Shown here in pieces: positions 56,144-64,000 of a DNA stretch of 64,000 nucleotides (positions are counted from its first letter, which is position 1; the number at the start of each line of letters is the position of its first letter). Origin of the DNA: Halorhodospira halochloris (lineage in GTDB: Bacteria > Pseudomonadota > Gammaproteobacteria > Nitrococcales > Halorhodospiraceae); assembly GCF_002356555.2 (NCBI RefSeq), contig NZ_AP017372.2, positions 868,001-932,000 on the forward strand. Reading direction: 5' to 3'. The notes below the pieces were generated by a model. It saw only the letters and a program-made list of their open reading frames with translations, was not told the origin of the DNA and did no database searches. The translations under genes were made by a program, and so were the position numbers.

Positions 56144-59100
56144 AGAGCGTGCCTTCCAGCAAACCATTATCGACGAGCTTGCCGCCTCAGGGTGGCTGGT
56201 GGGCAGCGCCGATAAGTACGACCGCGAGCGCGCCCTTTATCCTGAGGATGTGATCGGCTATTTCCAAGAGGCGCATCCTGATCAGTGGGAGCGCTTCGCC
56301 AAGCACAACGCTCGTGGACCGGAGAAGGCTCTGCTCGATCACGTTGCCCGTGAACTAGATAAGGTCGGCACACTTGAGGTGCTGCGCCACGGCTTTCGCA
56401 CCCCTGGGGCGAAGGTGGAACTGGCTACCTTCAAGCCCGACCATGCGATGAACCAAACCGTGCTTGAGCGCTACCGGCAGAACCGTTTGCGGGTCGTCCC
56501 CGAACTATCCTATTCGCCACATGCAAAAGAGGGCGAATACAACCCCCGCCTTGATCTAGCCCTATTCGTCAATGGACTACCAGTGGCCACCTCGGAACTT
56601 AAAAGCAAGTTTCAGCAATCGGTAGACCAGGCTATCCGGCAGTATAAGCATGACCGGCAGCCGAAGGCGAAGAGCAACGGCAAGCAGGAGCCGCTGCTTA
56701 AGTTAAAACGCGGCGCGCTGGTGCATTTCGCCGTCAGTCAGGATCAGGTGGCAATGACAACCCGCCTCCAGGGTAAGGCCACGAGCTTTCTCCCCTTTAA
56801 CCGCGGCACTGCTGAGGGAGGGGCAGGTAATCCACCGTCTGAATCTGAGGATGCCTACGCCACTAGCTATCTTTGGCGTGAAGTGCTGCAGCCGGATAAC
56901 TGGTTGCACATTCTCGGGCGCTTTCTACACCTGGAGCAAAAGACCCATGAGGATTTCCACGGGCGGCGGACTAAAAAAGAGGCCTTGATATTCCCCCGCT
57001 ATCACCAGTGGAAGGTTGTTACGCGGTTGATCGAAGCAACGCGGCGCGAAGGTCCAGGGCGATGCTATCTGATCCAGCACAGTGCAGGCTCGGGCAAGAG
57101 TAACTCGATCGCCTGGAGCGCCCATCAGCTTGCCAGTCTATATAACGAGAATGGTGACAAGCTCTTCGACTCAGTGATCGTAGTCACTGACCGCAATGTG
57201 CTCGATCAGCAGCTACAGCAGACGATCTACCAGTTCGAGCACGCCAGCGGAGTTGTTCGCCCGATAACCGGAGGCGAAGGGACTAGCAAGTCGGAGCAGC
57301 TAGCTAAGGCTCTTAAGGAACGCACCCGGATCATCGTCGTGACCATCCAGACCTTCCCGGCGCTCTTTGATGCTTTGGATCGGCACAAGGATCTAGCCGC
57401 TGGCAAGTATGCTGTTATCGCCGATGAGGCTCACTCGTCGCAAACCGGAGCTTCGGCGCATAAGCTCAAGGCGCTGCTCGGTGTTGAGCGCAGTGAGGCT
57501 GAGGAGATAAGTGCCGAGGAGCTACTTGATGCAGCTCTAGCAGCGCGTGGCAGTTCGGATCGGATCAGCTACTACGCCTTTACGGCGACCCCCAAGGCTC
57601 GGACGCTGGAGATGTTCGGCCGCCCGCCTGATCCCTCCCGGGGCCCGGCCTCGGACAACCTGCCGGAACCCTTCCACGTCTACTCCATGCGCCAGGCTAT
57701 CGAGGAGGGCTTCATCCTCGATGTCCTGCAGAACTACATCACCTACAAGACCGCTTTCCGGCTAGCCCATCCACGGGGAGAGGCGTATGAGGTCGATGCG
57801 CGTGAGGCCTCCTCTAAGATCGCTCGCTGGGTGCGGCTGCACGAATACAACATCGAGCAGAAGGTGGAGGTCATCGTCGAGCACTTCCGCGACCATGTCC
57901 GCCATCTGCTCGATGGTCAGGCCAAGGCCATGGTGGTCACCAGCAGTCGCCGTGAAGCGGTGCGCTACCAGCTTGCGATGCGCAAGTACATCGATCAGCA
58001 GGGCTATACCGATGTGCATCCCCTAGTGGCTTTTTCCGGGCAGGTAGAGCCGGACGAAGTGATTCCGCAGCCGGTAGATGAGCGCAGCAGCCTGCTCAAC
58101 CCTGGGCTCAAGGCTCGCGATCATCGTGACGCCTTCGACACCGATGACTTTAACGTCATGATCGCAGCCAATAAATTTCAGACCGGTTTCGATCAGCCGA
58201 AACTATGTGCTATGTACGTCGATAAGCGGCTGCAGGGCGTTGACTGCGTTCAGACTCTGAGTCGGCTTAATCGCCCCTTCGAGGGTAAGGAGGGGAAGAC
58301 CTTTATCCTTGATTTCGTCAATGACCCCGATGAGGTCCGCAAGGCCTTTGAGCCTTACTACAACACCGCTCAGCTTGAGGATGTCTCTGATGCACAGGTG
58401 GTATATGACCTAATGCGCAAGCTCAACGCGGCGCAGATCTATCAGTGGCAAGAGGTCGAGAACTTCGCCTATACCTTCTACGACCCCAAAGCTAAGGACT
58501 CTAAGCTCAATTACTGGGTTCGCCCCGCCCAGGATCGCTTTCAAAAGCGCTACCAGGCAGCTCTTGAAGATGTGCGCAACTGGGAGTCTGAGCGTAAGCG
58601 CGCCGAGCGCCAGGGCGATCAGGCCAGCCAGCAACGCGCTGAATATGAACTCAAGGAGGCTAACGAGACCAAGCAGGAGCTTGAGCTTTTCAAGAAGGAT
58701 CTGAACAGCTTTGTGCGCATCTACGAGTTCCTCTCCCAGGTCATTAATTACAACGATCGCGACTTGGAGGCACTGGCAGTCTTCGGGCGCTACCTTGTGC
58801 CTTTGCTGCGTCTTGAGAGCATAGAAGAGGATAGTGTCGATGTCTCGGAACTGCAGCTGACCCATTATCGGATTCAGAAGCAAGCCGAGCATTCGCTCAA
58901 GCTCGGTGAGGAGCAGGGCGAATATGCGCTACGACCGGTGAGCGAGGTCGGCTCTGGAACAGCCCGTGAGCCAGAAAAGAAACAGCTCCAAGAGATTATC
59001 GACAAGCTCAACGAGCTATTCGGTCAGGATATAGCCGATGAGGATCAGCTGAACTGGGCGCGTGATCTAGCCACACGGGTTGGCCGGCATGAGCATGTGC

Positions 59101-59300
59101 GCCAACAGGTCGAGGCCTACGATATCGATCAAGTGATGCACGGGAGCCTGCCGAAGATCCTCGAGCAGATTGTCATAGATAGTATGCAAGAGCGGGAGGA
59201 GATGGCGACCAAGGTGCTTGAGAGTAACGAGAGCTTTGATGCGTTGGCTAGGTTGATCGTTAAGCTTATGAAGCAGGAGAAAGAAGAGTCTTTGTCATGA
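56130..59300 (+). CDS. hsdR: Type I restriction enzyme HsdR (motor/endonuclease subunit)
   Basis: ATP-driven translocase and endonuclease, 1056 residues. The nuclease PD-(D/E)xK core is LDLALFVNG (Asp near 142) and TSELKSK (E-x-K near 156-158). Walker A HSAGSGKSNS has GSGKS at 320-324; DEAHSSQTG starts at 432; later helicase motifs include FTATPKARTLEMFG and DFNVMIAANKFQTGFDQ, LSRLNRPFEGK. A charged, helical C-terminus (~800-900) would contact HsdM2S. It starts inside the GIY-YIG gene (14-nt overlap). The operon hsdM-hsdS-GIY-YIG-hsdR appears intact. Confidence 0.96.
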   Translation: MADPKERAFQQTIIDELAASGWLVGSADKYDRERALYPEDVIGYFQEAHPDQWERFAKHNARGPEKALLDHVARELDKVGTLEVLRHGFRTPGAKVELATFKPDHAMNQTVLERYRQNRLRVVPELSYSPHAKEGEYNPRLDLALFVNGLPVATSELKSKFQQSVDQAIRQYKHDRQPKAKSNGKQEPLLKLKRGALVHFAVSQDQVAMTTRLQGKATSFLPFNRGTAEGGAGNPPSESEDAYATSYLWREVLQPDNWLHILGRFLHLEQKTHEDFHGRRTKKEALIFPRYHQWKVVTRLIEATRREGPGRCYLIQHSAGSGKSNSIAWSAHQLASLYNENGDKLFDSVIVVTDRNVLDQQLQQTIYQFEHASGVVRPITGGEGTSKSEQLAKALKERTRIIVVTIQTFPALFDALDRHKDLAAGKYAVIADEAHSSQTGASAHKLKALLGVERSEAEEISAEELLDAALAARGSSDRISYYAFTATPKARTLEMFGRPPDPSRGPASDNLPEPFHVYSMRQAIEEGFILDVLQNYITYKTAFRLAHPRGEAYEVDAREASSKIARWVRLHEYNIEQKVEVIVEHFRDHVRHLLDGQAKAMVVTSSRREAVRYQLAMRKYIDQQGYTDVHPLVAFSGQVEPDEVIPQPVDERSSLLNPGLKARDHRDAFDTDDFNVMIAANKFQTGFDQPKLCAMYVDKRLQGVDCVQTLSRLNRPFEGKEGKTFILDFVNDPDEVRKAFEPYYNTAQLEDVSDAQVVYDLMRKLNAAQIYQWQEVENFAYTFYDPKAKDSKLNYWVRPAQDRFQKRYQAALEDVRNWESERKRAERQGDQASQQRAEYELKEANETKQELELFKKDLNSFVRIYEFLSQVINYNDRDLEALAVFGRYLVPLLRLESIEEDSVDVSELQLTHYRIQKQAEHSLKLGEEQGEYALRPVSEVGSGTAREPEKKQLQEIIDKLNELFGQDIADEDQLNWARDLATRVGRHEHVRQQVEAYDIDQVMHGSLPKILEQIVIDSMQEREEMATKVLESNESFDALARLIVKLMKQEKEESLS

Positions 59301-59395
59301 GTCACGGCGTCTGTTGTGCGGCAAATTGGTGCAAAACGGTACATTGCGTACAAGCTAGGATAGTATATTGCTTTTCAGGGGAGGGGCGGTAATTT

Positions 59396-59869
59396 ATGAA
59401 ATATAGTGTTTGGTTTTTTGTAGGGGTCTTCGCAGCATTGCTGCTCGCCGGATGCGCGTCTATTGTCCATGGTACAACACAGGATGTGGGGATATCTAGC
59501 AGTCCTTCAGGTGCTACGGTTTCGGCTAATGGAAAGCAACTCGGTAATACACCGGTCACAACAGAACTTGCTCGAAAAGACAATCACATAATTAAGATCG
59601 AGCTAGACGGCTACGAGCCATATGAGACTACGTTCACGAGAAGTGTAAGTGGGTGGGTGTGGGGGAACATCCTATTCGGCGGGTTGATTGGCCTTGCTGT
59701 TGACGCAGTCTCTGGCGGGCTATACAAATTGTCTCCTGAGCAACTTCACGCCGAACTGCGCTCGGAAGAAGTTGGCGAATGGGAAAAATCGCAAGACTTG
59801 TTCGTATTCGTAGTGCTCGAAGCTGAACCAGAGTGGGAGCGGGTCGGTACCTTACCAAAATCTAACTGA
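59396..59869 (+). CDS. PEGA-domain outer-membrane-type lipoprotein
   Basis: A 157-residue lipoprotein: signal peptide with LLAGC lipobox (Cys20), then SSPSGATVSANGKQLGNTP, a PEGA beta-domain, then a Gly-rich hydrophobic stretch GNILFGGLIGLAVDAVSGG near 90 and a C-terminal acidic tail. Position +2 after the Cys is Ser, so outer-membrane sorting is plausible. GAGGGG 7 nt before the ATG is a good ribosome site. It stands alone after the restriction operon. Function unknown. Confidence 0.82.
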   Translation: MKYSVWFFVGVFAALLLAGCASIVHGTTQDVGISSSPSGATVSANGKQLGNTPVTTELARKDNHIIKIELDGYEPYETTFTRSVSGWVWGNILFGGLIGLAVDAVSGGLYKLSPEQLHAELRSEEVGEWEKSQDLFVFVVLEAEPEWERVGTLPKSN

Positions 59870-59965
59870 ATACAGCCCGAAATTGCGCTCAGTTGACATT
59901 TGCGTCGCTACCTTTGAACTCTATCTCACTCCACAGCGTGGGTTGATAGACTGGTCCTAACAAGC

Positions 59966-60045
59966 GGGCACCTCGAAGAAAAAACTCTCTCGATTGGCCA
60001 ATCTGCCGACAGTAAGAGCTACAGCAAGAGTTTTTTGAGGTGCCC
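59966..60045. mobile_element. 80-bp element with transposon-type inverted ends
   Basis: Left end GGGCACCTCGAAGAAAAAAC; right end read inward GGGCACCTCAAAAAACTC. The ends match with one small gap. GGGCACCTC plus an A-run and CTC is strikingly like the ends of the 150-bp palindromic family (GGGCGCCTCTAAAAAC). No target duplication is visible. A transposase C-terminal remnant follows within 6 nt. Confidence 0.6.
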
Positions 60046-60050
60046 TAAGG

Positions 60051-60167
60051 ATGTGCAAATTAAAATCTCTGAGCCTTGAAAGCCTGATTGAAGTCATTGC
60101 ATCTGGTTTTTTTGGTAAAACCAGGGCTTTTAAGGTGAGTCTCCGCTGCCCAGCCGTGATTGCCTGA
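60051..60167 (+). pseudogene. C-terminal remnant of a transposase
   Basis: A 38-codon frame beginning MCKLKSLSLESLIEVIASGF and ending RAFKVSLRCPAVIA then TGA. It reads like the C-terminal tail of an IS4/IS5-like DDE transposase; the family call is from memory of such tails and is not secure. Just upstream in the same frame is a stop at 60036-60038, so nothing more of the gene is present. Confidence 0.5.
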
Positions 60168-60304
60168 TAGCACAGCTACCAGGACAATCTAATATAACAC
60201 AAAGGCACGTCAAATGATTATTTAACTTATTGATTGTTAAGATCATGACTGTGCACCTTGAAAGCTCTGATTCTCTGCAGCTAAGCGATGAAAGGATATC
60301 CGAT

Positions 60305-60706
60305 ATGAGAAAGACAAGAGTTCTTGCCGCCTTGCTCGCAAGCCCACTAGTACTTACATCAACATTAGCTAGCGCAGACCTTACCGGGCTATACGTTGGC
60401 GGTGGGTTAGGAGTTTTTGGGTCTTACGATTTTGAACATGAAACAAAGTTCGAGAGGGGCACGGCAACACAAACAAGAGTTGAGTATGATGGATATTCAG
60501 ACTACCTAACAAATGCAGATTTGCTAGCTGGATATGGGGTGCAAGTAGATAGCTTTTATTTTGGAGGTGAGGTTGCATATAGCTTCGGCATGTCAGATGA
60601 AGATATATTAGATTATGATCGTGTTTTGAACGAAGACCCCGGCCATACAAATTCTGAAGCCGGAGATACTATAGATGAAAGATCAACAACAGTTGAAGCT
60701 GGCGAC
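60305..60706 (+). pseudogene. Outer-membrane beta-barrel protein, 5' part (split by an IS element)
   Basis: Starts with GAAAGGA before ATG 60305 and a signal peptide ending LASA before DLTGLYVGGGLGVFGSYDF, then amphipathic barrel strands (YLTNADLLAGYGVQVDSFYF, FGGEVAYSFGM). The frame continues into the IS and stops at 60736. Joining codon 134 (60704-60706) to 62633 restores a continuous frame ending in a Phe, 265 residues in all. The interrupted gene is thus otherwise intact. Confidence 0.85.
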
Positions 60707-62626
60707 CCCAAGTTCAACAGGTTACCCCCTTTATGAACTCTTTTCAGGCCCCTTCCGTTCATGCGATTCAGTAACTTAACTGCTGTATAGCGCCGATTGC
60801 TTGTTGTGCCAAACTCTGCCGTAATAGGCTTTTTCAGCAGAATATAAGCGCGTATAATGTTGAGCCATGTTCATACGCGCTTCTCAATCCAATGGACACA
60901 AGTATCTGCGCCTGGTCGAGGGCTACCGAGATCAGAATGGGCGCACTCGTCATCGTCAAATCGCCCAACTCGGGCGTGCCGATCAGCCCGCAACCTACGA
61001 CAAGATCCAAAGCCTAGCGAATAGCCTTAAGCAGCATACAGGGGCCGAAGGACTAGACCCTGCTAGCATCCATTTTGACCCGGCCCTTTCTTTGGGCCCT
61101 TCATGGCTGCTGACAGAACTTTGGCATGAGCTAGGCTTCGAGCAGCAACTACGCCAGGCGTTTCGCTCAGCTTACCGAGAATTCGACCTGGAGAAGGTGA
61201 TTCGATTGCTGGTGTTCAACCGGCTGTGTGATCCGAGCAGCAAACTTGGCGTCATGCGCTGGCTGGAGCAGGTTTATCTGCCGGGGATAGACACTCAAAA
61301 GATCTACTATGAGCAGTTGCTGCGAGCCATGGATGCGCTTGTGGAGCAAAGCGAAGCAGTAGAGGAGACTAGCGCACGGCTTCTCAGACCGCTCCTAGAT
61401 CAGGAGCTTAACGTAGTATTTTATGATATCACTAGCGTTCGCATACATGGGGAAACAGAACTCGGTAACGATCTGCGCCAGTACGGTAAGAGCAAGGATA
61501 TCGCAGGAGTTGCCCGTCAATTCGCTCTAGGGGTGGTGCAAACCGCAGAGGGGCTGCCCATTGCACACGAGGTTTTTGAAGGCAATGTGGCGGAGACTCA
61601 TACCCTTGCCCCGATGGTTCGCCGATTGCTCAGCCGCTGTAAGCTTGAACGTATAGTTGTGGTAGCTGACCGAGGGATGCTCAGCCTTGATAATGTCGAT
61701 ACTTTAGAAGCGCTTGCCGAACAGGAAGGCTTGGCTGTCGATTATATCCTCGCTGTACCTGGCCGCCGTTATACGGAATTTGAGGAGATCTTGGCGGAGG
61801 TGCACCCCCAGCTAGTTGAAGCAGCGAAGGCTAGCAACGCCGAATCGGTTACGCAAACCAGCTGGCAGGGCCGGCGCTTAGTGGTGGCGCACAATCAGCA
61901 GCGTGCGCAAGAGCAGACGCGTGTGCGCCGGCGCAAAATCGAACGTATTGATCAGATCGGCCAGGCACTAGCCGAGCGCCTCGATAAGCAAGATGCGGGC
62001 TGCCCTGGCCGTGGGCGGCGATCAACAGATCGCAGCGCACATCGACGTTTCCACCAAACTGTGCTGCGCCACAATATGAGCAGTATAGTAAAAGCTGACC
62101 TTGGGGATGAGCAGTTCAGCTACCACATTGATGAGCAGGCCTGGTCTGCGGCAGAGCGTATGGATGGCAAGCTGTTGTTAGTTACCAGCCTAAATGATTA
62201 CCAAGCTCAGACTATAGTCGACCGCTACCGCTCCTTGGCTGATATCGAGCGCGGATTTCGGGCCTTGAAGAGCACCCTGCAGATCGCACCAGTGCATCAC
62301 CGCTTGCCGGATCGAATTCGGGCTCACGCGCTGATCTGCTTTCTAGCCTTGATTCTATACCGTTTACTGCGCATGCGCCTTAAGGCCAATAAGTCAGAAT
62401 ATAGCGTCGAGCGCGCACTAGAAGCGCTGGAATCAGTGCAATGGCATAGGGTCAAGATAAACGGCGAGTCACATACCGGCGTTTCGGTTAGCAATCTGCA
62501 ACGTAAGCTATTTAAAGATATGGAGGTGAAGCCGCCGAAACAAGCAACCACCGCCTAATGTTGTGCCAAGATTGATTTGCGCCCCCGGCGCATCAGGTGC
62601 TTATGGCTGTGGCTGTTGAAGTTGGG
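60707..62626 (+). mobile_element. IS1634-type insertion sequence, complete (1920 bp)
   Basis: Terminal inverted repeats of 14 bp, CCCAAGTTCAACAG at the left and CCCAACTTCAACAG read inward from the right (one mismatch). GGCGAC is duplicated on both sides (60701-60706 and 62627-62632). It contains one intact transposase gene. The insertion splits an outer-membrane protein gene in frame. Confidence 0.9.
60867..62558 (+). CDS. IS1634-family transposase (DDE)
   Basis: A 563-residue transposase. The DDE triad candidates are in NVVFYDITSVRIH near 188, IVVVADRGMLSL near 267 and YRSLADIERGFRALKS near 455. The N-terminus (FIRASQSNGHKYLRLVEGYR) and C-terminus are typical of IS1634 members. There is no internal frameshift or stop, so the element may be active. 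A TTCAGCAG-like leader and the left terminal repeat precede it by 160 nt. Confidence 0.93.
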   Translation: MFIRASQSNGHKYLRLVEGYRDQNGRTRHRQIAQLGRADQPATYDKIQSLANSLKQHTGAEGLDPASIHFDPALSLGPSWLLTELWHELGFEQQLRQAFRSAYREFDLEKVIRLLVFNRLCDPSSKLGVMRWLEQVYLPGIDTQKIYYEQLLRAMDALVEQSEAVEETSARLLRPLLDQELNVVFYDITSVRIHGETELGNDLRQYGKSKDIAGVARQFALGVVQTAEGLPIAHEVFEGNVAETHTLAPMVRRLLSRCKLERIVVVADRGMLSLDNVDTLEALAEQEGLAVDYILAVPGRRYTEFEEILAEVHPQLVEAAKASNAESVTQTSWQGRRLVVAHNQQRAQEQTRVRRRKIERIDQIGQALAERLDKQDAGCPGRGRRSTDRSAHRRFHQTVLRHNMSSIVKADLGDEQFSYHIDEQAWSAAERMDGKLLLVTSLNDYQAQTIVDRYRSLADIERGFRALKSTLQIAPVHHRLPDRIRAHALICFLALILYRLLRMRLKANKSEYSVERALEALESVQWHRVKINGESHTGVSVSNLQRKLFKDMEVKPPKQATTA

Positions 62627-62632
62627 GGCGAC

Positions 62633-63028
62633 GGGTATTCCATAGGTATTCGAACTGGTTATCTTGTTGCTTCCAGTTCAATGATTTATGCAAAAGTCTC
62701 ATATCAAATGAGAAACTTTGAATATGAACATTCTAACTCATACGTTCCTGATGATGAGTTAGTATCCGGATCACTTTCTCAAGATGAAGACTTTTCTGGG
62801 CTTGGTATCGGCATAGGTGCTGAGCAACAGTTTGAACAGATACCCTTAGCATTACGTGTAGAAGCAATGCTAATTGAATATGATGATGAAGAAGTTGGAG
62901 ATGAAATGCTTAATCGAACGTATGATGCAGATGATCCCTTTAAGACAGTAGATATTTCGGATGATGAAGGCTCTTCTGCTACACCCACTGAAGTAAATGT
63001 TAATCTTCAAGCAGTTTATAGGTTCTGA
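62633..63028 (+). pseudogene. Outer-membrane beta-barrel protein, 3' part
   Basis: Continues the barrel after the IS: GYSIGIRTGYLVASSSMIYA, SYQMRNFEYEH, LGIGIGAEQQF and ends VNLQAVYRF. The last residue is Phe, the usual C-terminal beta-barrel assembly signal. The strand pattern suits a small (about 8-strand) barrel of the porin/opacity class. An open frame starting in the IS (62597) reads into it but lacks a signal peptide. Confidence 0.85.
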
Positions 63029-63067
63029 TAATGCCTAAACAGTAGGCGATTATTGTTTGGTCTACCT

Positions 63068-63160
63068 TGTCAAAAAACCATGTGCGTGAGGAAGGGAGCG
63101 ATCGCTCTGATTTAGAGCCTCGCTCCGCCTGTCGAGTCTTATAACGCATGTTTTTTTGAG
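63068..63160 (+). terminator. Large terminator-like hairpin after the barrel gene
   Basis: TCAAAAAACCATGTGCG at ~63070 pairs imperfectly with CGCATGTTTTTTTGA at ~63145, and inside it GGAGCGA (63095-63101) pairs with TCGCTCC (63120-63126). The right half ends in seven T, giving an A-tract/T-tract terminator 40-130 nt after the stop at 63028. Confidence 0.55.
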
Positions 63161-63796
63161 CTGCGCAGGAAGTTGGTGGAGTTACATATAGTGTGGCAGC
63201 AGTACCGCTAGCTTTTTGGTACAGACGATGAAACAGTGCAGTTGCTCAATCGTACGTCGTGACTGTCACGCAGTAGCTGATATGTATAACTACGGCTACG
63301 TCATCTTGCCATCCCGCGAGATCCTGATTCTATCGCGCCGAAAGCGATACTCGCCTTTACCGCGAACGGCGACCCCAGCGGTCGCGCCTCTTTATGGTGG
63401 GTTTGGTGGGTTTCGTGGGATCTTTCCTCTGCAGAACTAAAATTTGTCAGTCAAAATCGTCTGACAGTTTAGAGTAGGGGGCTGGATTGATCCCACCAAA
63501 CCCACCAGGATGTTCTTTGATGCCAGATTTAGTGTCGCTGATCGTGGTGCCTCGGCAGGGGGGGGTTCGAGGTCTCCTCTTGTTAGTGATTCCTCCTCCG
63601 ATAGCTATGACCAAGTATTGGTAGTCCACATAAAAAATCGCCCACAGTGCCCCACCCGCAAAAATGCATCAGTGATGACAATCTGTCCAGGCTATTCTTG
63701 GCAAAGTAGTGCAAAATAGCGACTGGCATGAGGTCCACAGAGAGTCTTCATGCTAGCCAGATAATTATTATTGGCCATGTTCCAAGAGGGGAGAGT
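63161..63796. other. Long spacer before the second barrel gene; contains an inverted repeat
   Basis: No gene I can support in these ~640 nt. GGTGGGTTTGGTGGG at 63396 onward (with a duplicated GGTGGGTTT) and GATCCCACCAAACCCACC at 63489-63506 form an inverted repeat around a smaller stem (TGTCAG with CTGACA near 63446-63467). Short open frames across it (such as one at 63216-63440 with a GGFGGF run) look like by-products of this repeat. Confidence 0.5.
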
Positions 63797-64000
63797 ATGA
63801 TGAACTATTTGTGTAAAAAAACTGCACTGCGCGTTTTTTGTGCGGCTGCCATGTCGTTGTTCTCTTTATGTTCATTTGCAGCGCCAAAATTTGATCAAGC
63901 ACCTTACGGAGGGTTGCAGATAAGCTTTGTCGATGTCGATTATGGATGGAGGTCGGAGGAGGAGGCGAGTTTCACAACTGCCTTAGGCCGTTTAGGTATA
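63797..64000 (+). CDS. Outer-membrane beta-barrel protein (3' end outside window)
   Basis: A GAGGGGAGAG ribosome site precedes ATG 63797. The 68 visible residues begin with a signal peptide (MMNYLCKKTALRVFCAAAMS, ending SFA before APKFDQAP) and then PYGGLQISFVDVDYGW, the opening strand of a porin/opacity-type barrel. The frame is still open at the window end. It may be a paralogue of the IS-interrupted barrel gene 1 kb upstream, but only the first strand can be compared. Confidence 0.75.
   Translation, partial: MMNYLCKKTALRVFCAAAMSLFSLCSFAAPKFDQAPYGGLQISFVDVDYGWRSEEEASFTTALGRLGI

Noticed and set aside
59300-59330. TCACGGCGTC just after hsdR as the missing right half of copy 9
   Set aside because: Only about 10 nt match the loop and the following sequence diverges at once; no arm follows.
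60230-60304. Extension of the barrel gene upstream to 60230
   Set aside because: The first 25 codons are hydrophilic and would bury the signal peptide; the ribosome site favours ATG 60305.
63216-63629. Small frames on both strands with Gly-Gly-Phe runs
   Set aside because: They arise from the GGTGGGTTT inverted repeat, have no convincing ribosome sites and match nothing I recognise.

Overview
The window looks like chromosome of a halophilic or haloalkaliphilic gammaproteobacterium. Gene neighbourhoods are gammaproteobacterial: clpA next to infA and aat, ftsK-lolA-rarA-serS in a row, and an RpfE-like gene before recJ. Many proteins are acidic and there is a Na+-type BCCT osmolyte transporter. 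GTG and TTG starts are common. An Ectothiorhodospiraceae/Halorhodospira-like host is my best guess, but it is inference. I saw no rRNA, tRNA, CRISPR array or replication origin.

Layout. 1-11 kb is housekeeping: clpA (5' end cut off), infA and aat on the minus strand, ftsK, lolA, rarA, serS, a ThrH-type phosphatase and a YfcE-type phosphoesterase. 11-17 kb holds hrpA and tmcA with no spacer. 17.2-19.5 kb is a short accessory segment of two unknown divergent genes, one a membrane-anchored protein with an HNH-like Cys/His pattern, with a copy of the same palindromic repeat on each side. 19.6-26 kb: a BCCT transporter, a small membrane protein, an HrpB-type helicase, a membrane zinc peptidase and a methyltransferase. 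26-33.6 kb: an ABC-F ATPase, an MBL-fold hydrolase/acyl-CoA ligase/thiD group, and ispG and mazG on the other strand. 34-42 kb: a TetR regulator, an Mth938-like protein, AlaC-type aminotransferase, hom-thrC, an RpfE-like protein and recJ. 42-51 kb is mostly cell envelope: Prc protease, alpha/beta hydrolase, a cytochrome c, a ChaN-PDZ lipoprotein, lipA, and two L,D-transpeptidases flanking an Lpp-like lipoprotein. 51-59.3 kb is a defence island: a RhuM remnant, then a complete type I restriction-modification operon with a GIY-YIG gene between hsdS and hsdR. 59.4-64 kb: a PEGA lipoprotein, transposon debris, an outer-membrane barrel gene split by an intact IS1634-type element, and the start of a second barrel gene.

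The most striking non-coding feature is a family of about 150-bp near-perfect palindromes (8 full copies plus fragments, roughly one per 7 kb). Ends follow GGGNNCCTCTAAAAC, the ~52-nt loop is conserved, and three copies have clean 4-bp target duplications (tgaa, aaga, ttaa). They sit between divergent, convergent and co-directional genes alike, so they are better read as a miniature transposable element than as terminators. One copy is the core of a 290-nt palindrome, one sits inside an older decayed copy, one supplies the stop codon of a gene, and one is cut at the left edge of the restriction island.
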